Source: Acidobacteriaceae bacterium
GTDB lineage: Bacteria > Acidobacteriota > Terriglobia > Terriglobales > SbA1
DNA length: 5,205 nucleotides
Direction: 5' to 3'
NCBI GenBank assembly: GCA_003156615.1
Contig: PMHI01000481.1
Location: 6,304 to 11,508 of the forward strand
Shown in pieces: positions 1-5,205 of the stretch; within the stretch, counting starts at the first letter, position 1, and each line of letters starts with the position of its first letter. The notes beneath the pieces were generated by a model. That model was not told where the DNA came from. It made no database searches and saw nothing but the letters and a program-made list of their open reading frames with translations. Made by a program: the position numbers and the translations under genes.

Positions 1-297
1 ACGAACAAAGAGGTCATCGCTGTCGATCAAGATGCGAAGGGAGTGCAAGGGCGCCGGGTTGCGCAGGAGGGGCCGCTGGAAGTGTGGGCCAAACCGCTGG
101 CCGATGGCGGCATCGCCGTGGGTCTGTTCAATCGCGGCGAGTCTGTCAATCCCGTGACCATCAGGTTCAAAGACATTGGAATGCAGGGATCGGCAAAAGT
201 TCGCAACCTTTGGATGCGCAAGGATCTTGGTTCCTTCAACGGGAGTTATACGGCCGAGATCCCCCGCCACGGTGCGGTTCTGATCAAGATCCAGTGA
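1..297 (+). CDS. GH27-type alpha-galactosidase, C-terminal fragment (5' end outside window)
   Basis: Frame 1 is open from the first base to a TGA at 295-297 and gives 98 residues with no start, so this is the 3' end of a longer gene. The fragment opens with TNKEVIAVDQDAKGVQG, which matches the end of the GH27 (melibiase) catalytic barrel, where the N-x-E-V/I-I-A-V/I-x-Q-D segment followed by LGxQG is typical. It continues with VWAKPLADGGIAVGLFNRG, the start of the C-terminal beta-sandwich, then VRNLWMRKDLGSF and a closing EIPRHGAVLIKI strand, both characteristic of that domain. Family members hydrolyse terminal alpha-1,6-galactosyl residues from melibiose, raffinose or galactomannan, and related enzymes are often exported. 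The catalytic aspartates and any signal peptide lie upstream and cannot be checked. It converges on the GntR-type gene, with 69 bp between the two stops. Other GH27 specificities, such as alpha-N-acetylgalactosaminidase, cannot be excluded. Confidence 0.88.
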   Translation, partial: TNKEVIAVDQDAKGVQGRRVAQEGPLEVWAKPLADGGIAVGLFNRGESVNPVTIRFKDIGMQGSAKVRNLWMRKDLGSFNGSYTAEIPRHGAVLIKIQ

Positions 298-366
298 CCA
301 GGCGAGGATTTGTGAGGTGCGGCCACACCGATCGTTCTGCCAACGTAGTAGAGGGGAAAGTTGGGG
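298..366. other. Convergent intergenic gap between the GH27 and gntR-type genes
   Basis: These 69 bases separate the two facing stop codons. A short inverted repeat is visible: GGTG at 316-319 and CACC at 326-329 around a 6-base loop. No T-run follows it on either strand. Transcription from both sides must end here or in the facing gene, but I cannot name a convincing intrinsic terminator. Confidence 0.4.
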
Positions 367-1089
367 TCAAGACTTCGAACGGCGGTCACCGTTACCGATT
401 TGGGCTGCGGTTCGTTTTTGCGCGAGGGCCTGCTTTAAGGACTCGCCGGCGTATTGGATATGCTGGCGGAGTAGCTTGCAAGCCGCGGTTACCTCGCGCT
501 GGCGACACAATTCCAGAATCTTGTGATGCTCTTCGTTGGCGCGTTTCATGCCTTGCGTCAGGTACAACTGCAGGCGAGTGTAGCGTTCGCCGCTGTTATT
601 GACATTGCGAATAATCGCCATGAATCGCGGCTGATTGGCGCGGGAGTAAAGGATCGAGTGGAATTGCCAGTTCAACCGTCCCCAAGCCGAGACGTGGTCC
701 TCCCGACGAAGTTCACTGACATATTTGCGCAATACTGCCTCGGCTTCCGAGCAGTCTTCCTCGGTGAGGTGGGGAATGGAAAGCTTAAGGACCTCGGGCT
801 CAAGCAGTGCGCGAATCGAGAAGAGCTCTTCAATATCATCGGGAGACAGGGCCGGCACGACCGCACCCCGGTTGGGAACAATCGCGATCAGGCCTTCGGC
901 ATCAAGCTGTCGAAGGGCCTCGCGAACTGGAATCCGGCTGACCTGGTATTGGGTTGCGATGGCGTCCTGCCGTAGTTGAGCGCCCTCTTGGATTTCGCCC
1001 CGGATGATCTGGTCCCGCAACTTCTCAGCTACAGCCGAAGTGAGCGACTGGCGCGGGATTGCTGAATCCGATACCGTTTCCAAGTCCAT
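367..1089 (-). CDS. GntR-family transcriptional regulator, FCD (FadR) subfamily
   Basis: This is a 240-residue cytoplasmic DNA-binding protein, a normal length for the family. Residues about 15-78 form the GntR winged helix-turn-helix. They include AEKLRDQIIRGEI, the recognition region YQVSRIPVREALRQLDAEGL and the wing VPNRGAVV, all close to family consensus. Residues about 86-212 are an all-helical FCD domain, starting with the typical IEELFSIRALLEPE. Its metal/ligand site is visible as N140-x3-H144 (NWQFH), H188 (EEHHKIL) and H210 (RQH); the first position is Asn where many members have Asp. FCD regulators usually bind small carboxylic acids, sugar acids or amino acids and most often act as repressors. 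The ATG at 1087-1089 is the first common start after an in-frame TGA 21 nt upstream. Its only purine-rich SD (GAGGA) is about 15 nt away, so translation may be weak. It lies 87 bp downstream of the S9 peptidase on the same strand, so it may be co-transcribed, have its own promoter, or both. The effector is unknown. Confidence 0.93.
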   Translation of the reverse strand: MDLETVSDSAIPRQSLTSAVAEKLRDQIIRGEIQEGAQLRQDAIATQYQVSRIPVREALRQLDAEGLIAIVPNRGAVVPALSPDDIEELFSIRALLEPEVLKLSIPHLTEEDCSEAEAVLRKYVSELRREDHVSAWGRLNWQFHSILYSRANQPRFMAIIRNVNNSGERYTRLQLYLTQGMKRANEEHHKILELCRQREVTAACKLLRQHIQYAGESLKQALAQKRTAAQIGNGDRRSKS

Positions 1090-1176
1090 ACTCAGTAACT
1101 TACGTCCTCAAACTGCGGCCGCCTCTGCGGCGTGCGCTATCTACTATATCGCAGGTTGTATCGAAAAAGGCATGGA
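1090..1176 (-). promoter_or_regulatory. Leader and possible promoter/operator region of the gntR-type gene
   Basis: This 87-bp gap lies between the stop of the S9 peptidase and the start of the regulator. On the minus strand it contains TATAGT (1148-1143), a 5/6 match to a sigma-70 -10 box, but no recognisable -35 at normal spacing. It also contains a motif that, read on the plus strand at 1156-1168, begins TTGTATC and is shared with the permease upstream region. An all-GC stem of 5 bp with a 4-base loop lies at 1118-1131, next to a GCGGCCGC palindrome at 1115-1122. Its flank is only TTT on the minus strand, so it is a poor terminator. A separate promoter here is possible but not shown. Confidence 0.35.
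1156..1168 (+). promoter_or_regulatory. Candidate operator copy 1, upstream of the gntR-type gene
   Basis: The sequence TTGTATCGAAAAA is identical at 11 of 13 positions to TTGTATCCATAAA at 5161-5173, upstream of the permease. Both copies have the same orientation relative to the minus-strand gene they precede, and both lie in short intergenic regions. TTGTAT resembles a half-site of the FadR-subfamily consensus (GTA and TAC half-sites, often seen as TTGTATACAA). This copy has no clear second half-site. That it binds the neighbouring regulator is inference. Confidence 0.3.
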
Positions 1177-3522
1177 TTACCGGGAGGCAGGGCCTGGCGG
1201 AAGATGCTCTTCCAGATACCTTGCAAGAAGATGGTAAAGATGATCGGCCGTTCCCGGACCCTCGACGATTGCGTGAGTCCGTCCGGGGTAGGTCATGAAG
1301 TCGAAGGGTTTGCCCAGTTCGATCAACCGGTTGACCAGCAACTCCGTACCCTGGTAGTGCACGTTATCGTCGCCGGAGCCGTGAACCAGCAATAGTTTGC
1401 CTTGAAGCCCCTGGGCAAAGTTGATAGCAGATCCCGCGTTGTAACCGCTCTCATTCTCCTGCGGCAATCCCATGAACCGCTCCTGGTAGATGCTGTCGTA
1501 GAGGCGTTGGTCCGGCACTGGAGCGACGGCCATGCCAACCCGGTAGATCTCTGGATGGCGAAACATCAGGTTCAGTGTATTGGAACCGCCGCCGCTGCGG
1601 CCCCAGACGGCAACGCGATTCGCATCGATATACGGACACCTCCGCTCAAGGGCTTGAAGCGCCAGCGCCTGTTCCTTTGAGGACAGCACTCCGACGCTCC
1701 CGTACACAATCTTGCGCCATGCGTTTCCTTTCGGGGCCGGAGTACCCCGATTATCGAAACTGGCGACGATGTAGCCTTCCTGCGCCAGCGCACGATGAAA
1801 GATTCCGTGCCAGCCATCCCATCGGTCGACCACGGTCTGGGCCGCCGGCTCCCCGTACACATAGACAAGAATTGGATATTTCTTGCCGGGATCAAACTCG
1901 TTTGGCTTCATGAGCCAGCCATCCAAGGTCACACCCTCGCCAATGTCCAGACGAAGAAACTCGGTTGACTGGGAGAGCAAAGCCCTGGAGTTAGAACGCA
2001 GTTTCGCGTTGTCTTCCAAAACGCGTTCGACCTTCTGGTCCGGAAGGTGCACAAGGTCGGTTACCGGTGGCGAGTCAAAGGTCGAGTAGGTGTGGACTGC
2101 CCAACGCAAATCGGGTGAAACATGATAGGAATGCGTGCCCGGCTGGTCCGCGGGAGTCAACCGTTCGGGTGTTCCTCGCCCTTCGATCCGGATGCGGTAA
2201 AGGTATTTCTGCGTGGCATTTTCCGGAGACGCCATGTAGTAGAGCCATGCCTCATCAGGATCGAGTCCGACGACATCCATCACATCGAAAGCACCAGGCG
2301 TCAGGAGCCGCATCTGCTTTCCATCGCGCGAAATCAGGTAAACATGCCGCCAGCCGTCTTGTTCACTGACCCAAAGGAAATCCTTGCCGCCGTGCACCCA
2401 TTGCAGATCATCGACGACGTCAACCCAAGCCGGGTCCTTATCCTGGTGGACACGCCGCACAACGCCCGTTTTCGCGTCTGCCAGGAGAATATCGTTTGTG
2501 TTCTGCAATCGATTCAGATGCTGTAGAACGAGTGTGTCGGAATCCCCCGCCCATTCCATGCGCGCGATGTAGTTGTCGTTCGGATATCCCGGAACCTCCA
2601 TCCAACGTGTGTCCCCTCCGATGGCTGGCACCACGCCGACGCGAACGGAAGAATTGCGAGTTCCGGGTTGCGGGTAGGGAATCTGCCGCACGGTGGGATA
2701 GATGCCAGATTCCGGGTAAGGAATGCCGGTCAGCACCTGGTAAGGCGCTCCCGTGTCGTAGATCAGAGCGAAACTCTTAACGTCGCTCGTGTCAAATTGC
2801 CAGTAGGCGATGCGTTTGCCGTCGGGACTCCAGCGAAATCCGTCGCGAACGGAGAACTCCTCTTCATAAACCCAGTCGGAGGTGCCGTTTGTGATCTTCT
2901 CCGAACCGTCGGGCGTGAGCTGCGTGGCTACTCCGGTTTCGATGTCCTCAACATAGATGTTGTTGAAGCGCACATACGCCACTTTCGACCCATCGGGAGA
3001 AAACTTGGCAAACATCAGAGAGGATGGGGGACCTCCGTTTCCTAGCTTCCGCAGAGCGCCCGACTTACGGTCGAGCACCCAGTAGTCGCCCCGCGTATGT
3101 TCACGCCAGATGCGTTTTGAATTGGTAAAGATCAGAACACGGTTCATGTCCGCCGACCAGGCATAGTCCTCGGTGCCGAGCGGTTTGTCGCTGCCCGGCG
3201 GCGTGAGTTGCGACGCCGAGATCATCAACTCCCGTTGACCGGTCGCCGTGTCATAACGCACAAGATCTCGCGCCCCTTCTGCCTTGGTGGAGGGCTCGAG
3301 AATCGCATAGGATTTTCCTCCATCAAGCCAGCGCACCGGCCCCAACGACTTGACGGCGAAGTCCCCTGCAATAAACTCGCGACGCAGAATGTCTACCACG
3401 GCGGGGGACTGGGCGTAGGCCGCACATGAGCTCAAGCATGCGATGGCGAGCCAAAAGACAATTCCCAGAGTGCTCCGCAGGCTTCGACCTGCCCGCATCT
3501 CACTGCCAGTTCTTGTAGTCAC
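1177..3522 (-). CDS. Exported S9 family (S9B, dipeptidyl peptidase IV-like) serine peptidase
   Basis: This 781-residue protein (human DPP4 has 766) has an N-terminal DPP IV beta-propeller (about 80-510) and a C-terminal alpha/beta-hydrolase (about 525-781). Propeller landmarks are WREH with R140 (human R125), the DWVYEEEF motif with E221/E222 (human E205/E206, which bind the substrate N-terminus), and YPTVRQIPYPQPGTRN. In the hydrolase, Y556 (VYVYGEP, oxyanion), S643 (GRSGGGS), Y675/Y679 (YDSIY), D718 and N720 (HGSGDDNVH) and H750 (GRTHAI) line up with the human active site. The nucleophile elbow lacks the Trp and Tyr flanking Ser in human GWSYGGY. The double Glu supports dipeptidyl aminopeptidase activity; a preference for Pro/Ala at P1 is known for the family but not proven here. 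The N-terminus has a basic stretch and a hydrophobic core ending AYA-QS (cut after A37), so it is exported; LSSC just before is also a lipobox match. GTG at 3522 is chosen because GGAGGA sits 8 nt upstream. The frame stays open to a TTG at 3561 without an SD, and an ATG at 3498 would also keep the signal peptide. It lies 74 bp downstream of the permease. Confidence 0.92.
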   Translation of the reverse strand: MTTRTGSEMRAGRSLRSTLGIVFWLAIACLSSCAAYAQSPAVVDILRREFIAGDFAVKSLGPVRWLDGGKSYAILEPSTKAEGARDLVRYDTATGQRELMISASQLTPPGSDKPLGTEDYAWSADMNRVLIFTNSKRIWREHTRGDYWVLDRKSGALRKLGNGGPPSSLMFAKFSPDGSKVAYVRFNNIYVEDIETGVATQLTPDGSEKITNGTSDWVYEEEFSVRDGFRWSPDGKRIAYWQFDTSDVKSFALIYDTGAPYQVLTGIPYPESGIYPTVRQIPYPQPGTRNSSVRVGVVPAIGGDTRWMEVPGYPNDNYIARMEWAGDSDTLVLQHLNRLQNTNDILLADAKTGVVRRVHQDKDPAWVDVVDDLQWVHGGKDFLWVSEQDGWRHVYLISRDGKQMRLLTPGAFDVMDVVGLDPDEAWLYYMASPENATQKYLYRIRIEGRGTPERLTPADQPGTHSYHVSPDLRWAVHTYSTFDSPPVTDLVHLPDQKVERVLEDNAKLRSNSRALLSQSTEFLRLDIGEGVTLDGWLMKPNEFDPGKKYPILVYVYGEPAAQTVVDRWDGWHGIFHRALAQEGYIVASFDNRGTPAPKGNAWRKIVYGSVGVLSSKEQALALQALERRCPYIDANRVAVWGRSGGGSNTLNLMFRHPEIYRVGMAVAPVPDQRLYDSIYQERFMGLPQENESGYNAGSAINFAQGLQGKLLLVHGSGDDNVHYQGTELLVNRLIELGKPFDFMTYPGRTHAIVEGPGTADHLYHLLARYLEEHLPPGPASR

Positions 3523-3540
3523 CTTCGGAGTCCTCCAAAG
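3523..3540 (-). repeat. Inverted repeat enclosing the SD, abutting the S9 peptidase start codon
   Basis: On the minus strand CTTTGGAGGACTCCGAAG can fold as a 7-bp stem, CTTTGGA with TCCGAAG including one U-G wobble pair, around a GGAC tetraloop. The fold would occupy all or most of the GGAGGA ribosome binding site and ends on the base before GTG. It may moderate translation of the peptidase relative to the upstream permease, but it could also be coincidence, since GGAGGA next to CTCC pairs easily. Confidence 0.4.
3531..3536 (-). promoter_or_regulatory. Strong Shine-Dalgarno site that decides the S9 peptidase start
   Basis: On the minus strand GGAGGA lies 8 nt before GTG (3522-3520). It is the best SD match near this gene and argues against the longer TTG start at 3561, whose upstream bases carry no SD. 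The site lies in the middle of an 18-nt imperfect inverted repeat at 3523-3540 that could hide it in the mRNA. Confidence 0.7.
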
Positions 3541-3596
3541 AAACAGTTTCTTAATTCTCAATCCATGGCTTCGAAGTCGGTGGTTCCCGATTCAGC

Positions 3597-5117
3597 TTAC
3601 GACATAGGCTCGAGATCTCTGTCCGGCTTGCGGATTACCAAGTAAATGGGCACACCCAGGAGCACAATCAGCAGACCCGGCCATGTGGTCGAGGGACGAT
3701 ACACGAACAGCACGATGAGGATGATGGTGGCCACAAGAATATAAAAGACGGGGACAAAAGGGTATCCGAGCGTGCGATAAGGGCGTGGTGCATCCGGGCG
3801 CTTGATGCGAAGGCGGACGACACCGGCGACAGTCAGCACATAAAAAATCAGCGCCGCGGAGATGACGTACTCAAGCAAGTTGCTGTAGAGGTTTCCCCAA
3901 GATTGGGTTGCCGGGCTATAGGTGCGGGGTAGCACCAGCAGCGCCGCCCACAGGCCCTGAAGCATCAACGAAGAGGCCGGCACTCCCGCCGGGTTGAGTT
4001 TGCCGGCGAAAGGAAAAAAAAGCCTTTGGCGAGCCATGGCATAGTAGACGCGCGCTCCGGTGAGGGTCAGAGCATTGATCGTGCCAAAGGTCGAGATCAT
4101 GATGGCCGCCGCCATAACGCTCGCCCCCGCTGTAGGGAAAATCGCTCGCAAAGCGGCAGTTCCAACGCGATCTGCGGGCGCGTGTTGGATCGCAGCCAGC
4201 GGCAGTGTGACCAGATAAGCCACGTTCGCGAGGACGTAGAGTGCAATGACCAGGGTCGCGCCCACAACCATCGCCAGTGTAACGTTGCGTTCGGCTTTTT
4301 TCACTTCCGCCGCCGCGAAAGCGATGTTGTGCCATGAGTCAGCGGAGAACAATGATCCGGTCTGGCTCAGGCAGACGGCGACGAACAAACCAAACATGGT
4401 TGTGGCATCGAGTCCTCTGCCCAAGGAATCGACGCCGTGCCGGTCCCATGGGGCAGCGAAATTTGCGGAGACCGCGACTGCATTGCGCCCATAGAGAATG
4501 CCAATAACAATCAAGCCTTCCAATGCGCAGGTTTTGGCGACGGTGAATACATTCTGGATGAGTTTTCCGTAGCGGAGGCCCAAAGTGTTGCTGAAAGTGA
4601 GCAGAAAGATGATGCCGATTGCGAGCAACTGAGCGGTTGAAAGCGAGAGGGCGTAATGGGTCGAGAGATGAAACGGGCTGATCAGATATCTTTCTTCTGA
4701 CACCAGAGGCCAGAGCACGCCCGAGAAACGTGCCAAGGCCACAGCTACCGCCGCAATCGTTCCTGTCTCGATCACGGAGAATAACGTCCAGCCGTACAGG
4801 AACCCCCATAGGGGAGAATAGGCTTCGCGCAGGTATACATACATGCCCCCGGCGTGAGGCATCATGGCAGAGAGTTCCCCGTAACACAGTGCGCCCGCGA
4901 TGGTGAGCATGCCCGCCACGCCCCAGGCCACCAGAAGCCAGCCCGCGCTGCCAACGTAGCGGGCCATCTCGGCGGGAACAATAAAGATGCCGGAGCCAAT
5001 CATGGCCCCGATCACCAGCATGGTGGAATCGAACAGGTTCAATCCGCGCCCAAATTCACGGGGATTAGGAGCCGCGGGTTTTCGACCTGCCGAGTCGGGC
5101 TTTCCGGCTATGTGCAC
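3597..5117 (-). CDS. APC-superfamily amino-acid permease (LAT/SLC7-like)
   Basis: This 506-residue inner-membrane protein has about 12 hydrophobic helices, roughly at 29-49, 58-79, 102-127, 161-178, 190-210, 240-262, 280-304, 330-356, 383-398, 410-432, 451-473 and 479-496. The substrate signature GAMIGSGIFIVPAE (38-50) lies in TM1, where the unwound GSG backbone binds the amino and carboxyl groups in this superfamily. GALCYGELSAMMPHAGGMYVYLREAY (76-100) covers the TM2-TM3 region. After TM6, DSWHNIAFAAAEVKKAERNV (260-279) matches the LAT-type W-x-N-x-x-F-A-A-E-E-(I/V)-K-x-P-x-R-N pattern. This suggests neutral amino acids as substrate, by proton symport or exchange, but the exact substrate cannot be read from sequence. 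The start is GTG at 5117-5115; an in-frame TAG 12 nt upstream excludes a longer form. Its SD is weak (TAGG about 8 nt upstream). It is the first gene of a same-strand group with the peptidase (74 bp) and the GntR-type regulator, which points to peptide and amino-acid use. Confidence 0.93.
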   Translation of the reverse strand: MHIAGKPDSAGRKPAAPNPREFGRGLNLFDSTMLVIGAMIGSGIFIVPAEMARYVGSAGWLLVAWGVAGMLTIAGALCYGELSAMMPHAGGMYVYLREAYSPLWGFLYGWTLFSVIETGTIAAVAVALARFSGVLWPLVSEERYLISPFHLSTHYALSLSTAQLLAIGIIFLLTFSNTLGLRYGKLIQNVFTVAKTCALEGLIVIGILYGRNAVAVSANFAAPWDRHGVDSLGRGLDATTMFGLFVAVCLSQTGSLFSADSWHNIAFAAAEVKKAERNVTLAMVVGATLVIALYVLANVAYLVTLPLAAIQHAPADRVGTAALRAIFPTAGASVMAAAIMISTFGTINALTLTGARVYYAMARQRLFFPFAGKLNPAGVPASSLMLQGLWAALLVLPRTYSPATQSWGNLYSNLLEYVISAALIFYVLTVAGVVRLRIKRPDAPRPYRTLGYPFVPVFYILVATIILIVLFVYRPSTTWPGLLIVLLGVPIYLVIRKPDRDLEPMS

Positions 5118-5205
5118 GCTGCGCGCCTACCCTGGAAGAGGAAGGTTTGACGATTGCATATTGTATCCATAAAATACGGCTTGGCGTACATTAATTAATC
5201 GGCAA
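5118..5205 (-). promoter_or_regulatory. Upstream region and likely promoter of the permease-peptidase group
   Basis: These 88 bases precede the permease GTG and are clearly more AT-rich than the genes. On the minus strand TACAAT (5165-5160) is a 5/6 match to a sigma-70 -10 box, placed about 42 nt before the start codon. No good TTGACA-like -35 lies at 16-18 nt spacing, which could fit an activated or atypical promoter. A further AT-rich stretch with the palindrome ATTAATTAAT lies at 5190-5199, near the window edge. The region is cut by the window end, so upstream elements may be missing. Confidence 0.45.
5152..5173 (+). promoter_or_regulatory. Candidate operator copy 2, over the permease promoter
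   Basis: Bases 5152-5167, GATTGCATATTGTATC, form an imperfect palindrome of 16 bp, with GAT/ATC at the ends and ATAT in the centre (10 of 16 positions symmetric). Bases 5161-5173 share 11 of 13 positions with 1156-1168 upstream of the regulator. The site overlaps the putative -10 box TACAAT, the placement expected of a repressor site. Binding by the neighbouring FCD regulator is an inference. Confidence 0.33.

Noticed and set aside
316..329. Short hairpin in the convergent gap as an intrinsic terminator
   Set aside because: The stem is only 4 bp with a 6-base loop, and no T-run follows on either strand.
84..602. 172-codon plus-strand open frame running from the GH27 fragment into the regulator gene
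   Set aside because: It overlaps two well-supported genes in other frames, is rich in Arg and Cys as expected of out-of-frame translation, and shows no domain.
523..975. 150-codon plus-strand open frame antisense to the GntR-type gene
   Set aside because: Its translation shows no recognisable domain, and it lies wholly within a gene with clear family motifs; it is most simply a shadow of GC-rich codon use.
1118..1131. GC stem as a terminator of the permease-peptidase transcript
   Set aside because: The stem has 5 bp and is followed by only TTT on the minus strand, so it does not meet the usual form; kept only as a leader feature.
3523..3561. A 13-codon N-terminal extension of the S9 peptidase starting at TTG 3561
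   Set aside because: There is no SD before the TTG, it would put a long charged segment before the signal peptide, and the strong GGAGGA lies 8 nt before GTG 3522.
5190..5199. ATTAATTAAT palindrome at the window edge as an operator
   Set aside because: A short pure A/T palindrome is expected by chance in an AT-rich upstream region, and no second copy was seen in the other intergenic gaps.
1..5205. Mobile element, CRISPR array, tRNA or prophage signatures
   Set aside because: No transposase or integrase motifs, no spaced direct repeats and no tRNA-like fold were seen; the window is filled by four ordinary genes.

Overview
The window looks like an ordinary chromosomal stretch of a moderately GC-rich Gram-negative bacterium. 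The protein styles (a GH27 alpha-galactosidase, an exported DPP IV-like peptidase and an APC permease with an MLVIGAMIGSGIF-type N-terminus) are most reminiscent of soil Acidobacteriota such as Terriglobia. That placement is an inference from general protein style, not from a marker gene. I see no phage, transposon, CRISPR, tRNA or rRNA signature.

Layout. Bases 1-297 (+) are the 3' end of a GH27-type alpha-galactosidase whose start lies outside the window. A 69-bp convergent gap follows. Three genes then run on the minus strand, in transcription order: an APC-superfamily amino-acid permease (5117-3597), an exported S9B/DPP IV-type serine peptidase (best start GTG at 3522, ending at 1177) and a GntR-type regulator with an FCD ligand-binding domain (1089-367). 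The gaps are 74 bp from permease to peptidase and 87 bp from peptidase to regulator. The 88 bp upstream of the permease (5118-5205) is AT-rich and holds a plausible promoter. Every part of the window is covered by a gene or a gap under 100 bp.

How the genes may work together. The peptidase should cut dipeptides from the N-termini of peptides outside the cytoplasm. The permease would bring amino acids across the inner membrane, and the FCD regulator could sense a small acid or amino acid and control the group. The same AT-rich motif, beginning TTGTATC and identical at 11 of 13 positions, occurs upstream of both the permease and the regulator. It is a candidate operator, suggesting that the regulator controls its neighbours and itself. 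The alpha-galactosidase is probably an unrelated neighbour.

The closest looks are deserved by this shared motif, by an inverted repeat that buries the ribosome binding site of the peptidase and ends exactly at its GTG start, and by the altered nucleophile elbow of the peptidase (GRSGGGS where human DPP4 has GWSYGGY). I found no convincing evidence of a wholly new system.
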